Shown here piece by piece: positions 10,316-20,475 of a stretch of 64,000 nt of DNA. Positions within the stretch are counted from its first letter, which is position 1. Every line of letters starts with the position of its first letter. The stretch covers positions 28,338 to 92,337 of the forward strand of contig CANMZP010000016.1 in NCBI GenBank assembly GCA_947502355.1, read 5' to 3'. A model generated the notes under the pieces. The model was not told where the DNA came from and did no database searches. It saw nothing but the letters and a program-made list of their open reading frames with translations. The translations under genes and the position numbers were made by a program. Source of the DNA: an uncultured Thalassotalea sp. Lineage in GTDB: Bacteria; Pseudomonadota; Gammaproteobacteria; Enterobacterales; Alteromonadaceae.

Positions 10316-11530
10316 TTATTTCTCCTGCTGTTTTAATGCATTAATTCTGCTTGATAGACTAAATAAACGAATAAAGCCTTCTGCGTGTTTTTGGTCATAT
10401 ACATCATCTTCGCCAAAGGTAGCAAACTCTTCAGAGTATAAACTGTTTGGCGAACGACGTTGGGTCACAACCGCCTGGCCTTTATACAGTTTTACCACAA
10501 CATCACCGGTCATTTGTTCAGCAAACGACTCCGCGGCAGCTAATTGCGCTTTCGCTAACGGCGTAAACCAACGACCATCATAAATAACGTGCGAGAACTC
10601 AAGACCAACAGACTCGCGGAATTTTAACGACTCTTTATCTAGGATCAGACTCTCTAAGCCTTTATAAGCAGCCATTAATACCGTTCCACCTGGCGTTTCA
10701 TAACAACCACGAGACTTCATACCCACCAAACGGTTTTCGACAATATCAATACGACCGACACCATGGGCACCGGCTTTTTCATTTAGGTACACGAGTGCTT
10801 CATGCGCTGATAGCGCTTTACCATCAACGGCCACAAGCTCACCTTTATCAAAACTTAACTGCACAGTTTCTGGCGTGTTTGGTGCATCAAGTGGGTCGAC
10901 CGTCATGGTCCACACTTCTTTGCTTGGCTCACACCATGGGTCTTCTAGCTCACCACCTTCGTGAGAAATATGCCATGCGTTGGCGTCACGCGAATAGATT
11001 TTGGTTAAAGATGCTGAACATGGAATATCACGTTGCTCCAAGTAATCAAGTAAGTCTTCTCTTGAAACCATGTCCCACTCACGCCAAGGAGCAATCACTT
11101 TTAATTGCGGTGCAAGGGCTGCAAAACACGCTTCAAAACGTACCTGATCATTGCCTTTACCGGTACAACCATGACATAACGCATCGGCACCCACTTTTAA
11201 GGCAACTTCCACATGCGCTTTAGCAATAACAGGTCGAGCCATTGAGGTACCCAGTAAATACTGACCTTCATAAACGGCACCGGTTTTAATGATTGGGTAA
11301 ATATAGTCTTTTACAAATTCTTCTTTTAAATCGACCACATGACACTCTGAAGCACCCGAGCTAATCGCTTTTTCAACAATGCCCTCAAGCTCTTCTTCGC
11401 CTTGGCCTACATCAGCACAGAACGCCACCACTTCACAACCATCATAGTTTTCTTTTAACCACGGGATAATCGCCGATGTATCTAAACCACCTGAATACGC
11501 TAAAACCACTTTTTTAATTTGCTGACTCAT
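10316..11530 (-). CDS. argG: Argininosuccinate synthase
   Basis: Joins citrulline and aspartate using ATP, the penultimate arginine step. The 404-residue protein has the N-type ATP pyrophosphatase loop [15 protein letters not shown], the second signature [13 protein letters not shown], and the C-terminal [13 protein letters not shown] segment, all at the expected full length. It lies between argF (72-bp gap) and argH (1-bp gap). The two genes on either side catalyse the steps before and after it. Confidence 0.97.
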   Translation of the reverse strand: MSQQIKKVVLAYSGGLDTSAIIPWLKENYDGCEVVAFCADVGQGEEELEGIVEKAISSGASECHVVDLKEEFVKDYIYPIIKTGAVYEGQYLLGTSMARPVIAKAHVEVALKVGADALCHGCTGKGNDQVRFEACFAALAPQLKVIAPWREWDMVSREDLLDYLEQRDIPCSASLTKIYSRDANAWHISHEGGELEDPWCEPSKEVWTMTVDPLDAPNTPETVQLSFDKGELVAVDGKALSAHEALVYLNEKAGAHGVGRIDIVENRLVGMKSRGCYETPGGTVLMAAYKGLESLILDKESLKFRESVGLEFSHVIYDGRWFTPLAKAQLAAAESFAEQMTGDVVVKLYKGQAVVTQRRSPNSLYSEEFATFGEDDVYDQKHAEGFIRLFSLSSRINALKQQEK

Positions 11531-11602
11531 ATTTTTCTCTTCAATTCTTTAAATTTTTATTTGTTAATGAGTATCTTACCTACTCATTAAGTTAGTATAT
11601 TT

Positions 11603-12514
11603 TTAACCAAATAGGGTAACTAAAACCGCATTTTGTGCCCACATACGGTTTTCCGCTTGCGCATATACGATAGACGCACCCGAATCAAATACCTGTTCGG
11701 TAATTTCTTCGCCTAGGTGTGCTGGCTGACAGTGCATCACCGCTTGGGCGCCAGCTTTTTTCATTAAGGCATCGTCCACTTGGTATGGGGCAAAGTCCGC
11801 TAATATTTGCTCTACTTTTTTGCTGTCGCCCATCGACACCCAAGTGTCGGTGTAAATGGCTTGCTGACCTTCAATGGCCTCTACATCATTGGTAATGGTT
11901 AATGTGGCGCCACTTTCTTCTGCCAAAGCTTGTGCTTTAACGACCATATTGCCATCTGGACCAAATCCTTGTGGGGTAATGACCGTAACATTCACGCCCA
12001 AGATGCTGCCCATCAGCATTAACGAATTCGATACGTTATTGGCATCGCCTATATAGGCAAGGTTTAAACCCTCTAGCGAACCAAATGTCTCTGTTAACGA
12101 CACAAAGTCAGCCAATGCCTGACACGGATGGTATAAATCACTTAATGCATTAATAACCGGGATGCCGGCATGTTCAGCCATTTCATCTAACACGGTTTGC
12201 TTAAACACACGCGCTACAATAGCATCACACCAACACGCCAAGTTTTTCGCCACATCTTTAACCCGTTCGCGCTCGCCTAATTGGCCATTTTGCTGGCCCA
12301 GATATAGGCTGTGACCGCCTAATTTATTAATGCCTATATCGAACGAAATGTGGGTACGCAGTGACGGCTTTTCGAAAATCAAGGCAATGGATTTACCCGC
12401 TAACGCGTTACTGTAATTTTCAGGATTGGTTTTAATGTTAATGGCCAAATTAATTAACGCTAACAATTGTTCTTTTGATTGCAGCTGATCTGCTAAAAAA
12501 TGATTTAATGACAT
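11603..12514 (-). CDS. argF: Ornithine carbamoyltransferase
   Basis: Makes citrulline from ornithine and carbamoyl phosphate. The 303-residue product carries the carbamoyl-phosphate motif KPSLRTHISFD (the S-x-R-T-R motif reads SLRTH here), the HPCQALAD ornithine-loop motif, and the C-terminal MHCQPAHLGEEI block. The substitution of His for the second Arg in SxRTR is shared by some ArgF-like transferases, including acetylornithine carbamoyltransferase-related groups. Ornithine as substrate is inferred from the presence of argE in the cluster. Confidence 0.9.
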   Translation of the reverse strand: MSLNHFLADQLQSKEQLLALINLAINIKTNPENYSNALAGKSIALIFEKPSLRTHISFDIGINKLGGHSLYLGQQNGQLGERERVKDVAKNLACWCDAIVARVFKQTVLDEMAEHAGIPVINALSDLYHPCQALADFVSLTETFGSLEGLNLAYIGDANNVSNSLMLMGSILGVNVTVITPQGFGPDGNMVVKAQALAEESGATLTITNDVEAIEGQQAIYTDTWVSMGDSKKVEQILADFAPYQVDDALMKKAGAQAVMHCQPAHLGEEITEQVFDSGASIVYAQAENRMWAQNAVLVTLFG

Positions 12515-12563
12515 AATGATCTCGTATTTTTGTTTTAACCTGACGCTTTTTACGTCAGAAAAA

Positions 12564-13349
12564 TTAATGACTTACAGGTTGAATGCGGGTGCCAAATAAC
12601 TCATTGTTTTGCGCTTTAAAAAGCTGCTCAGGAGTTTTCCAACTGGCCACCGCGATACTTCGTCGCAAGGTATTAGCGGCATGAAATGCGGCATTTACTT
12701 TGGCGACCATGCCGCCATTAATCACCCCATCTTTCATTAATTTTTGCGCGGTAGAGAAATCCAATTCGTCTAAATATTGATCATCAGCCCCTTTAACACC
12801 AGCAACGTCGGTTAATAAAATTAACTTGCCGTTAATCAACTGGCTAATAGCCACCGCGGCATCATCTGCATTGACATTAACCAAGCTGCCATCTTTGAGA
12901 CTGCCTATAGAAGACACCACGGGCAGTTGACCGTTGTTTAATAAGAGCTCCAATAAGTTAGCATCATTCGCTTGTGGGATACCTACAGCACCCAATACAG
13001 GATCGGCGGGTGTACAAGTGATCATATTGGCATCGGCAAGAGATAAGCCAACGGCCGCTAAACCTTGAGCGTTAGCACAGGCAACCAGTGACTTATTAAC
13101 CGTACCGGCTAACGCACCAGCAATAATTGGCATATGCTCCGGCTCGGTAACCCGCAGGCCATTAATTTTTTTGCTCACAAATTGTGCTTTGGCCAGTAAC
13201 TCATCCACCACACAACCACCACCGTGAACAATCACCACACTTTGTTGCTGCGCAACCAGTTGATTGGTGACTTGGAACAGTTTGATAAGCGCCGATTGAT
13301 TTTCCATAATGGCGCCACCAATTTTTATTACTAAGGGATTAGACATCAA
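12564..13349 (-). CDS. argB: Acetylglutamate kinase
   Basis: Phosphorylates N-acetylglutamate, the second step of the acetylated arginine route. The 261-residue amino-acid-kinase fold shows the N-terminal KIGGAIMEN loop, VIVHGGGCVVDELL for phosphate binding, VNADDAAVAISQL, and the GGMVAKVNAA motif near the C-terminus. The start overlaps the argC stop by 4 bp, consistent with coupled translation. Confidence 0.96.
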   Translation of the reverse strand: MMSNPLVIKIGGAIMENQSALIKLFQVTNQLVAQQQSVVIVHGGGCVVDELLAKAQFVSKKINGLRVTEPEHMPIIAGALAGTVNKSLVACANAQGLAAVGLSLADANMITCTPADPVLGAVGIPQANDANLLELLLNNGQLPVVSSIGSLKDGSLVNVNADDAAVAISQLINGKLILLTDVAGVKGADDQYLDELDFSTAQKLMKDGVINGGMVAKVNAAFHAANTLRRSIAVASWKTPEQLFKAQNNELFGTRIQPVSH

Positions 13350-14380
13350 AAACCCCCTTGGTGTAGTGCAAAATAGTTGGCTTTATTATGAATAAGGTTA
13401 AAGCATTGCATGGCTTGCGAGGCTGCCCCTTTTAATAAGTTGTCAATAGCACAACTCACCACCAACACCTGACTTTGGGCATCAAATTTATAATGAAGAT
13501 TAGCGAACGGCGTACCGGCAACGTCATCGATTTTAGGCCAGCTCTGCATAAGTCTTACCATCGGCGTTTCCTGATAAGCATTAATAAAGGCTTGATCAAC
13601 CTGCTCACTGCTTACACCCGGCTTTAACTGCATGGTTACCGTACACAATAAGCCTCTTTTATAAGGCGCTAAATGTGGATTAAAAATAACTTGCTGACCT
13701 GAGTCTAATTGGCTTTGCTGAGCAATTTCAGGTTGATGACGATGCTGTAAAATATTGTAAGCCGTTAAACTGACTTCATTAAAGCTGGTACCCAGGGCCG
13801 CTTTTCTACCGGCACCACTTACTCCGCTAATACCATTAACAACAATTAAGCTGTTATCAGCAAGCAAACCATTGGCGGTTACGGGCTTTATCGATAATAA
13901 GCTGGCTGTTGGGTAACACCCTGGCACGGCAACAATGCTTGCTTGTTTAATCTGCTCTTCATGCCATTCAACTAATCCGTATACGGCATTTTCGAGTAAG
14001 GCGGCTTCTTTATGGGTAAAGCCATAATATTTAGGATAATCGTCAACACTGTCTAAACGAAATGCCCCCGATAAGTCCAACACCTTAACGTTATGTTTTA
14101 TGAACTCGCTGGCCCACTGTTGTGAATACTCATGAGGCGTGGCCATAAACACCACATCCAATTGCTGACCATGTTCATCTAGCCATGCCTGGTTAAAACC
14201 TTGTAATGGCAAATCACACATGCCCTGGTATTTTGGGTAAAGCGCAGAAAATAACTGCCCTTTGGATTCGCTATTTTCGGACACCAACAAATGCAAACCG
14301 GTAACCAATTCATGCTTGGCTAACATGCCAACCAGTTCAGCACCCGCGTATCCACTTGCTCCGATAACGGCTATATTCAC
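13346..14380 (-). CDS. argC: N-acetyl-gamma-glutamyl-phosphate reductase
   Basis: NADPH-dependent third step of arginine biosynthesis. The Rossmann start MNIAVIGASGYAGAEL and the catalytic-Cys motif AVPGCYPTASLL are visible. An upstream in-frame ATG would add 11 residues. I chose the GTG at 14380 because AAGGGA lies 6 bases before it and the protein then begins at the family's usual position. This is the first gene of the leftward argCBFGH(A) operon, divergent from argE; the 254-bp gap contains a possible ArgR site. Confidence 0.93.
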   Translation of the reverse strand: MNIAVIGASGYAGAELVGMLAKHELVTGLHLLVSENSESKGQLFSALYPKYQGMCDLPLQGFNQAWLDEHGQQLDVVFMATPHEYSQQWASEFIKHNVKVLDLSGAFRLDSVDDYPKYYGFTHKEAALLENAVYGLVEWHEEQIKQASIVAVPGCYPTASLLSIKPVTANGLLADNSLIVVNGISGVSGAGRKAALGTSFNEVSLTAYNILQHRHQPEIAQQSQLDSGQQVIFNPHLAPYKRGLLCTVTMQLKPGVSSEQVDQAFINAYQETPMVRLMQSWPKIDDVAGTPFANLHYKFDAQSQVLVVSCAIDNLLKGAASQAMQCFNLIHNKANYFALHQGGF

Positions 14381-14483
14381 AATGTATCCCTTAATTTTTG
14401 TTGTTTTATTCAAAACCGCTTTTGTCTAAATTGCCAAAACGCTTAAAAAGTCGTTGTAATATGGCTTTTAAGCAAAACCTTAT

Positions 14484-14522
14484 TAGTCATATAAATTCAA
14501 TCTATGTAGTTAATAATAAAAT
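14484..14522. promoter_or_regulatory. Candidate ArgR operator (ARG boxes) between argC and argE
   Basis: On the minus strand 14501-14484 reads ATTGAATTTATATGACTA, which matches most of the ARG-box consensus WNTGAATWWWWATTCANW; the right half-site is degenerate. Beginning 3 bp further on (14505-14522) is a weaker AT-rich box, the spacing of paired ARG boxes in E. coli. The location between divergent arg genes supports it; the sequence match alone is modest. Confidence 0.4.
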
Positions 14523-14634
14523 ATTTATACTGAACTGCAATGGGGTGTTTTATAGTATATAAATACCATGTAAAGCAAAATAACAATTAATGATTACTTA
14601 TGCAATAAAAAAGCATAAATATTTTTGAGGTTTT

Positions 14635-15789
14635 ATGTCGAAATTACCGAACTTTGAACAATCTTTAACCGAACTCATTGCCAGCCCATCGATAAGTGCC
14701 AACTGCATTTCGTGGGATCAAAGCAATAAAGGGGTCATCGACATAATGGCCAGCTGGTTTGAAAGCTTGGGGTTTTCCATAACTATTCAGCAAGTACCTG
14801 AAAGCCGTGACAAGGTAAATTTACTGGCGAAACTAGGCAGTGGTGAAGGTGGACTGTTGCTTTCTGGTCACAGTGATACCGTGCCATTTGATGAGCAACA
14901 ATGGCAAAGCGATCCGTTTAGCATCAAGCGCAGCGACGACAAGTTTTATGGTTTAGGCACCTGCGATATGAAAGGTTTCTTTGCCTGTATTTTGCAAGTG
15001 TGCAAAAACTTACCCAAGGGAAAATTGAAAAAGCCCTTGTATATTTTGGCCAGTGCCGACGAAGAAACCACCATGTCCGGTGCACGTTTCTTTTTAGAAA
15101 GCCAATTAGCAAAACCTGATGTGGCCGTGATTGGTGAGCCAACTAGCTTAGAGCCGGTTATTATGCACAAAGGGCATATGTCACACCGCATTTCCGTGCG
15201 CGGTAAGTCGGGTCACTCAAGCCAACCAAGCAAAGGTGTTAACGCCATCGAAGTCATGTATCAGGTGATAGGCGCGCTTATTGAGCTCAAACAAAACTTT
15301 GTTGATAACTATCAAAACGAACACTTTAGTGTGACCGAGCCCACCTTAAATCTAGGCGCGATTAAAGGCGGCGATGGGGCAAATCGCATTTGTGGAGATT
15401 GTTACCTAGATATCGACTTGCGATCTTTACCTGGAATGAAAGATGAAGAGTTGGTGAGTTGGTTAAGCGAGGCCTTAAAACCCATTGCTGAAAAATATCC
15501 CGGCCGACTAACCATGGCAGAGTTACACGCCAGCTCTCCGTCTTTTGCTGAGCAAGAAGATGCCGAATTGGTTACCTTTGCCGAAAAACTGAGTGGTCAT
15601 TACTGTAAAGCGGTAAATTACGCCACGGAAGCCCCATTTATACAGCAACTTGGTTGTCAAACCATTGTTCTGGGTCCTGGTTCAATAGAACAAGCCCATC
15701 AACCAGATGAGTATCTGGCTTTTGATCAAATTAAGCCGATGGAAATATTATTACTGTCCTTAATTGAGCGCTATTGTTTGCAAGACTAG
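14635..15789 (+). CDS. argE: Acetylornithine deacetylase
   Basis: Releases acetate from N-acetylornithine to give ornithine. This is a 384-residue M20 metallopeptidase-family protein. Metal-binding motifs LLSGHSDTVPFD and LGTCDMKGFFA and the catalytic SADEETTMSGA are present, followed by the dimerisation (lid) domain and a C-terminal LGPGSIEQAHQPDEY with the last metal-ligand His. GAGG lies 7 bases before the ATG. Divergent from argC. Having both argE and the GNAT fusion in argH(A) points to a linear acetyl cycle. Confidence 0.95.
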   Translation: MSKLPNFEQSLTELIASPSISANCISWDQSNKGVIDIMASWFESLGFSITIQQVPESRDKVNLLAKLGSGEGGLLLSGHSDTVPFDEQQWQSDPFSIKRSDDKFYGLGTCDMKGFFACILQVCKNLPKGKLKKPLYILASADEETTMSGARFFLESQLAKPDVAVIGEPTSLEPVIMHKGHMSHRISVRGKSGHSSQPSKGVNAIEVMYQVIGALIELKQNFVDNYQNEHFSVTEPTLNLGAIKGGDGANRICGDCYLDIDLRSLPGMKDEELVSWLSEALKPIAEKYPGRLTMAELHASSPSFAEQEDAELVTFAEKLSGHYCKAVNYATEAPFIQQLGCQTIVLGPGSIEQAHQPDEYLAFDQIKPMEILLLSLIERYCLQD

Positions 15790-16160
15790 GGGCTGTTGAC
15801 CTTTGCTGTCTAACTTTTGTTCTTAAGTTGAATATAATTTCTACTTATTAGCTGAAAATATAAATATTATGTTTTGTCGTTGTTGATGTGAATCCTACGG
15901 ACACCGTTTGTTTGGCAATTCTACTGCGTTTTTTCAATGTGAAAGGCAATAAGCATTCCAAAGTGAAAAAGACTTGTATCATTGCCAAACAATTCGCTGC
16001 AAAAATCACCACCAAAGATAAACAGACCCTAATTGAATTCATCGCTAAAAAAATAACGGGTCATAAGACGAGCCATGCTTTACGACCTGTTTTCCCCCTT
16101 GATTTTGATAATCACCGCGGATTGAATATAGCGCATAGCGTTATGAATGACCAAAGACAA
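15790..16160. other. Intergenic region with a spaced 12-bp inverted repeat
   Basis: No convincing gene. TTGTTTGGCAAT (15908-15919) and ATTGCCAAACAA (15981-15992) form perfect 12-bp arms 61 bp apart. An open frame over 15888-16196 begins inside this and continues through the downstream terminator, so I do not accept it as a gene. The region may be a worn insertion-sequence remnant. Confidence 0.4.
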
Positions 16161-16187
16161 AAAAACCGGCTATCAGCCGGTTTTATT
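16160..16187. terminator. Terminator downstream of nfuA
   Basis: Stem AAACCGGC / GCCGGTTT around loop TATCA, with an A-run before and TTTTATTT after, so it can work in both directions. It lies 24 bp beyond the nfuA stop. Confidence 0.85.
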
Positions 16188-16210
16188 TCGATCTAATTTA
16201 ATCGTAATCG

Positions 16211-16789
16211 TTAGTAGTAAGAATGCTCACCACGTTGATGTTCAGTTACGTCACGAACACCTTTGATTTCGCCATTCATGACTTCAATCAATTGTTTTTC
16301 AACACCGTCTTTAACGGTTAAGTCGATTTGGCTACAACCGTTACAGCCACCACCAAACTCTAAGATTGCATAGCCATCTTCGGTTACTTCAATCACTTTA
16401 CACTCACCACCGTGACCGGCTAATTGAGGGTTTACTTCAGACTGAATAAAGTAATTTACACGATCAAACAAAGGACCATCGTCGGCAACTTTACGTAATT
16501 TGGCATTCGGTGCTTTTAGCGTTAATTGCGAACCCATTTGATCGGTTACAAAATCAATTTCAGCATCTTCTAAAAAGCGCACACTGTCTTTGTCTACCAA
16601 GGCATCAAAACCGTTGTAAGCAATACGTGTATCATCGGCTTCTACCGACTCAACCGGGCAATATGACACACCACATTCCGCTTGCGCTGTGCCTGGATTT
16701 ACAACAAACACTCGAATACAGGTGCCTTCGGCTTGTTGTGAAAGTAATTTTACAAAATGCTCTTGGGCGGTTTCAGAAATATTAATCAT
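16211..16789 (-). CDS. nfuA: Fe-S cluster carrier protein NfuA
   Basis: Delivers [4Fe-4S] clusters to target enzymes, notably under oxidative stress or iron limitation. The 192-residue protein has an N-terminal degenerate A-type (HesB/IscA-like) domain (about 1-95) and a C-terminal Nfu domain with the cluster-binding CxxC in [11 protein letters not shown]. It ends RGEHSYY, like other gammaproteobacterial NfuA. Gene order nfuA / comF / bioH is common in the group; here a peptidase gene has come between nfuA and comF. Confidence 0.96.
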   Translation of the reverse strand: MINISETAQEHFVKLLSQQAEGTCIRVFVVNPGTAQAECGVSYCPVESVEADDTRIAYNGFDALVDKDSVRFLEDAEIDFVTDQMGSQLTLKAPNAKLRKVADDGPLFDRVNYFIQSEVNPQLAGHGGECKVIEVTEDGYAILEFGGGCNGCSQIDLTVKDGVEKQLIEVMNGEIKGVRDVTEHQRGEHSYY

Positions 16790-17087
16790 TGCTTGGTCTC
16801 AAAAAAATGCGGTTACTTTGCTTTGTCTATAGGTTTGATTTTCAAGGCTTTGTACATAAAACTGGTTAAGCCAAACCATAATACCCGACAAAACAACTCA
16901 AGTATGGCAACCATAATACTATTGTCTGTTAAGAATATAAAGCATTTACCTTGTAAAACAGGCAAAGTATCTCAGCCAAATTTACTTCACAAAGTCATTT
17001 CATTAAGATGTTGGCAAATAGAATATCCATAAAAATAACATAATAAAAATAACAGCCAAATAAAATCGATCACCAGGGAGACGTATT

Positions 17088-19652
17088 TTGTTCCGATTCA
17101 TAAGCCAATGCATGCTTGTTTGTATGCTATTTTCTGCAAGCGCGCACAGTGAAACGCTTGATTATTATTTTCCAGATAAGCCTTCTTATCGTAGCGAAAT
17201 CCCAACACCTAAGTCCGTTATAGGCTTTGATGTTGGTGATCGTCATGTGCGTCATGACCAGTTAATTGCCTACTTTCGTGAATTAGCGGCCAGCAGCGAC
17301 ATGGTTCAACTTGACCATATCGGCTACACCAACGAACACCGCAAACAAGTATTAGCCACAATATCTAGCAAAGAAAATTTAGCTAATTTAGACCGCATCC
17401 TTGCCGATAGACAATCAGGTAAGCGTTTAGACAAAGATGCGCCAGCGGTTGTCTGGTTAGGGTATAGCATTCACGGTAATGAAATCAGTGGTGCAAACGC
17501 TTCAATGTTGGTGGGTTACTACCTTGCTGCGGCACAAAACGAAGCAATGCAATCGTTGTTAGACGATGTCATTGTTATTATTGAGCCAAGCATGAACCCA
17601 GATGGCATGGACCTGTTTACCACCTGGGTAAATAGCAACCGTAATCAGTCATTAAATACTGATCCGGAGCACCGCACGCACATTCGTCAGTGGCCATCGG
17701 GTCGAACCAACCACTTTCGTTTTGACTTAAACCGTGACTGGTTACCACTAACTCAAGTAGAAAGCCAAAACCGTGTACGTAACTTTCATAAGTACAAGCC
17801 AAATGTACTGGCCGATTTTCATGAAATGGGTAAAGATGCGACCTACTTTTTCCAACCAGGCGTATTGGATCGCACCAACCCATTAACACCACAAAAGAAC
17901 ATTGAATTAACGCAGTTATTTGCTACGTTCCACGGTGATGCCCTAGATGGTGACAACCGCTTGTACTACAGCCAAGAAAGCTTTGATGATTTTTACTACG
18001 GTAAAGGCTCAACCTACCCAGACATCAATGGTACCGTTGGTATTTTATTTGAACAAGCCAGCTCTCGTGGTTTTGCCCAAGACAGCATTAACGGTGTACT
18101 CACCTTCAGTTACGGCATTAAAAACCACGTATTAACCTCCTTCTCAACCTTAAAAGCGGCACATAAGAATAAAGATGAGCTTGAAAAATTCCGCTTTGAT
18201 TCGGTAAAAGACAACTTACGTCTTGCAGAAGATGAAAAATTTGACGGCTACCTAGTAACCGAACCATACGACAGTTACCGTTTGACCAACTTTTTAAACC
18301 TATTGGCTCAACACCAAATTACCATTTACCCATTAAGCAAAGACCATAAAGTGGACGGCGAAACGTACGCCAAAGAGCACAGTTACTACGTACCACTTAA
18401 ACAAGCTCAGTACCGCGTGATCAAAACCATTTTTGAAAAAGTAACCAAGTTTAAAAACAACACGTTTTATGACGTATCGGGTTGGACCATTCCACTGGCT
18501 TATAACTTAACAACGGCAGAATTAAAATCGTCGCGCAGCGTTAAGTTAGCTAAACAAGCTTGGCAATTTAAAGCGCCAAAAGCCCTGAACACAGACAGCC
18601 TTAGCGAAAGTTACGCTTATGCGTTTACCTGGGATAATTACCTAGCCCCCAAACTGCTTAATAAACTTCTTAATAAAGGCATTAAAGCCCGAGTTGCAAC
18701 GAAAGGGTTTAGCCAATACGCCAATGGCAAGTTGATTGACTTTAAGCCTGGCACCATTGTTATGCCAGCAGCTATCCAACAAAACCCACAATGGTTTACC
18801 ATTTTGGCCGCCGAAAAAGCCGCATTTGATATTGAAGTATTTGCCTTGCAAAGCGGTTTAACCCCGAATGGTATTGAACTTGGCAGCTCGTCCATTAAGC
18901 CCGTAAATCCGGTGAGTGTATTGCTTGTTGGTGGTCAGGGCGTTAACCCAAATGAAGCCGGCCATATGTTGCATTACCTTGATGGTCAAATCGGCGTGCC
19001 CGTTAGCATTGTTGAAATTGAGCGCCTGCGCCGCATCAGTTTTGATCGTTACACCCACGTATTATTTGTGGATGGCAGCTATGGTCAAATCGAAGGAAGC
19101 ACCATAGATGAGTTAAAGCACTGGGTGAACGCAGGTGGTGTGGTCTTTGGGCAGCGCCGCGGCGCCAAATGGCTTGCCGACATTGGTTTATTAAAAGCCA
19201 ACTTTGTGAGCCGTGACACCTTGACCGCTGAATTTGATACCGATAATTTAAGCTATGCCGATAAAGAGAAGTTTTCTGCCCAGCAACGTATTGCTGGTAC
19301 CATTTTTGGTACCAATATCGATACCACGCATCCACTAGCCTACGGTTATCACAAAACGTTCTTACCTATCTTTAAAAACTCAACGGTTATGATTGAGCAA
19401 CCGAATGCGCCGTTTGTGAGTTTAAATAACTTTACTAACTCACCGTTATTAAGCGGTTACAGCGCTAAGCAAATGACCAACCAAGTAGCCAATAAAACCG
19501 CGATTATGGCCCACAATTCAGGTTATGGTCGCGTCATTGCCAGTAGCGAAAACTTAACGTTTCGCGGTTACTGGTTAGGTACCTCAAAGATTGTCGCTAA
19601 CGCGTTATTCTTTGCTAAAAGCTTTAGCGCGCAGGCACCTAAAACAAAATAA
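17088..19652 (+). CDS. Secreted M14-family zinc metallocarboxypeptidase
   Basis: The 854-residue protein begins at a TTG (AGGGAG lies 8 bases upstream; the next in-frame ATG would remove part of the signal peptide). Residues 1-22 are a signal peptide ending in SASAHS. The M14 domain spans about 45-370: the zinc ligands are in GYSIHGNEISG (HxxE), PSMNPDGMD and FDLNRDW are substrate-region motifs, and LADFHEMGKD probably carries the third zinc His. A C-terminal region with VSVLLVGGQGVNP resembles the class I glutamine-amidotransferase-like fold that accompanies large M14 proteins. Probably degrades peptides in the periplasm or outside the cell. Substrate unknown. Confidence 0.85.
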   Translation: MFRFISQCMLVCMLFSASAHSETLDYYFPDKPSYRSEIPTPKSVIGFDVGDRHVRHDQLIAYFRELAASSDMVQLDHIGYTNEHRKQVLATISSKENLANLDRILADRQSGKRLDKDAPAVVWLGYSIHGNEISGANASMLVGYYLAAAQNEAMQSLLDDVIVIIEPSMNPDGMDLFTTWVNSNRNQSLNTDPEHRTHIRQWPSGRTNHFRFDLNRDWLPLTQVESQNRVRNFHKYKPNVLADFHEMGKDATYFFQPGVLDRTNPLTPQKNIELTQLFATFHGDALDGDNRLYYSQESFDDFYYGKGSTYPDINGTVGILFEQASSRGFAQDSINGVLTFSYGIKNHVLTSFSTLKAAHKNKDELEKFRFDSVKDNLRLAEDEKFDGYLVTEPYDSYRLTNFLNLLAQHQITIYPLSKDHKVDGETYAKEHSYYVPLKQAQYRVIKTIFEKVTKFKNNTFYDVSGWTIPLAYNLTTAELKSSRSVKLAKQAWQFKAPKALNTDSLSESYAYAFTWDNYLAPKLLNKLLNKGIKARVATKGFSQYANGKLIDFKPGTIVMPAAIQQNPQWFTILAAEKAAFDIEVFALQSGLTPNGIELGSSSIKPVNPVSVLLVGGQGVNPNEAGHMLHYLDGQIGVPVSIVEIERLRRISFDRYTHVLFVDGSYGQIEGSTIDELKHWVNAGGVVFGQRRGAKWLADIGLLKANFVSRDTLTAEFDTDNLSYADKEKFSAQQRIAGTIFGTNIDTTHPLAYGYHKTFLPIFKNSTVMIEQPNAPFVSLNNFTNSPLLSGYSAKQMTNQVANKTAIMAHNSGYGRVIASSENLTFRGYWLGTSKIVANALFFAKSFSAQAPKTK

Positions 19653-19670
19653 CAACTTGGTATTGATACC

Positions 19671-20408
19671 TTAAACAGGATCTTCTTTAACAACCAAACA
19701 GACAGAAAGCACGGTGATCTTTTCGACACCGTGCTTTTTTAATAACGTACTTATCTCATTTACCGTGCTGCCCGTGGTAACAACATCATCAATTATCGCG
19801 ACATGCTTAGCCAAAATAGGCCGCTTGCTTAATTGAAATGCACTGGCCAAATTTTTCCGGCGACTCGCCCCGGTTTGCCCTACCTGAGCTTCAGTGGCGC
19901 GTACTCTTGCAATAACATCGCTTGCACAGCGTTTGTTTAATGTTTTTGCCATGTGTTCTGCAATCAGTTGAGCCTGATTATATTGCCGTAACTTACGTCG
20001 GATTTTATGAAGAGGCACCGGAATAAACAGCTCTGGTAGTTGTGCATCACTGCCCTGCGCTTTTAAATGATCGCCAAACAGTTCTCCTAGTAAACTCGCC
20101 AATTCGATTCGTCTAGAATATTTTAATTGGCTCACCCAGCTATCATACGGCCATTGATAGGGCGCCAGACACAGCAGCTGCTCAAAACTGACATTGCCTA
20201 ATAAGCGGTTCACTTTGGGATGATTCAATAAATTCGCATCGAAGGCGTCGAGCTGAAATTTACGAATATCGTCACTGCAGGTTTGACACAATAACGCATA
20301 GCGCTGGCAAGGCTGCAAGCATAAGTCGCAACGAAACAGGACAATGTGCTGCAGTGTTTTAATGCGCGGCAATAAAAAATCAGATATTTTCCTTAACAAG
20401 CTTTTCAT
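19671..20408 (-). CDS. comF: ComF family protein
   Basis: A 245-residue protein with an N-terminal zinc-finger-like set of cysteines (CDLCLQPC, then CQTC) and a C-terminal phosphoribosyltransferase-type domain with the PRPP loop VAIIDDVVTTGSTV. ComF/GntX proteins take part in DNA uptake or processing in competent bacteria, and type IV pili are encoded in the same window, but no competence role can be shown from sequence. It is divergent from bioH with 67 bp between them, a common arrangement in Alteromonadales and Vibrio. Confidence 0.9.
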   Translation of the reverse strand: MKSLLRKISDFLLPRIKTLQHIVLFRCDLCLQPCQRYALLCQTCSDDIRKFQLDAFDANLLNHPKVNRLLGNVSFEQLLCLAPYQWPYDSWVSQLKYSRRIELASLLGELFGDHLKAQGSDAQLPELFIPVPLHKIRRKLRQYNQAQLIAEHMAKTLNKRCASDVIARVRATEAQVGQTGASRRKNLASAFQLSKRPILAKHVAIIDDVVTTGSTVNEISTLLKKHGVEKITVLSVCLVVKEDPV

Positions 20409-20475
20409 ATTCGCACTCCCTTGCGTAAAATAAACGTATCAGTAATAAAAAATTATTAACAATAATCTATTAAGC

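Noticed and set aside
15888..16196. 102-aa plus-strand ORF between argE and nfuA
   Set aside because: No ribosome-binding site or recognised domain, and the frame reads straight through the terminator hairpin at 16160-16187.
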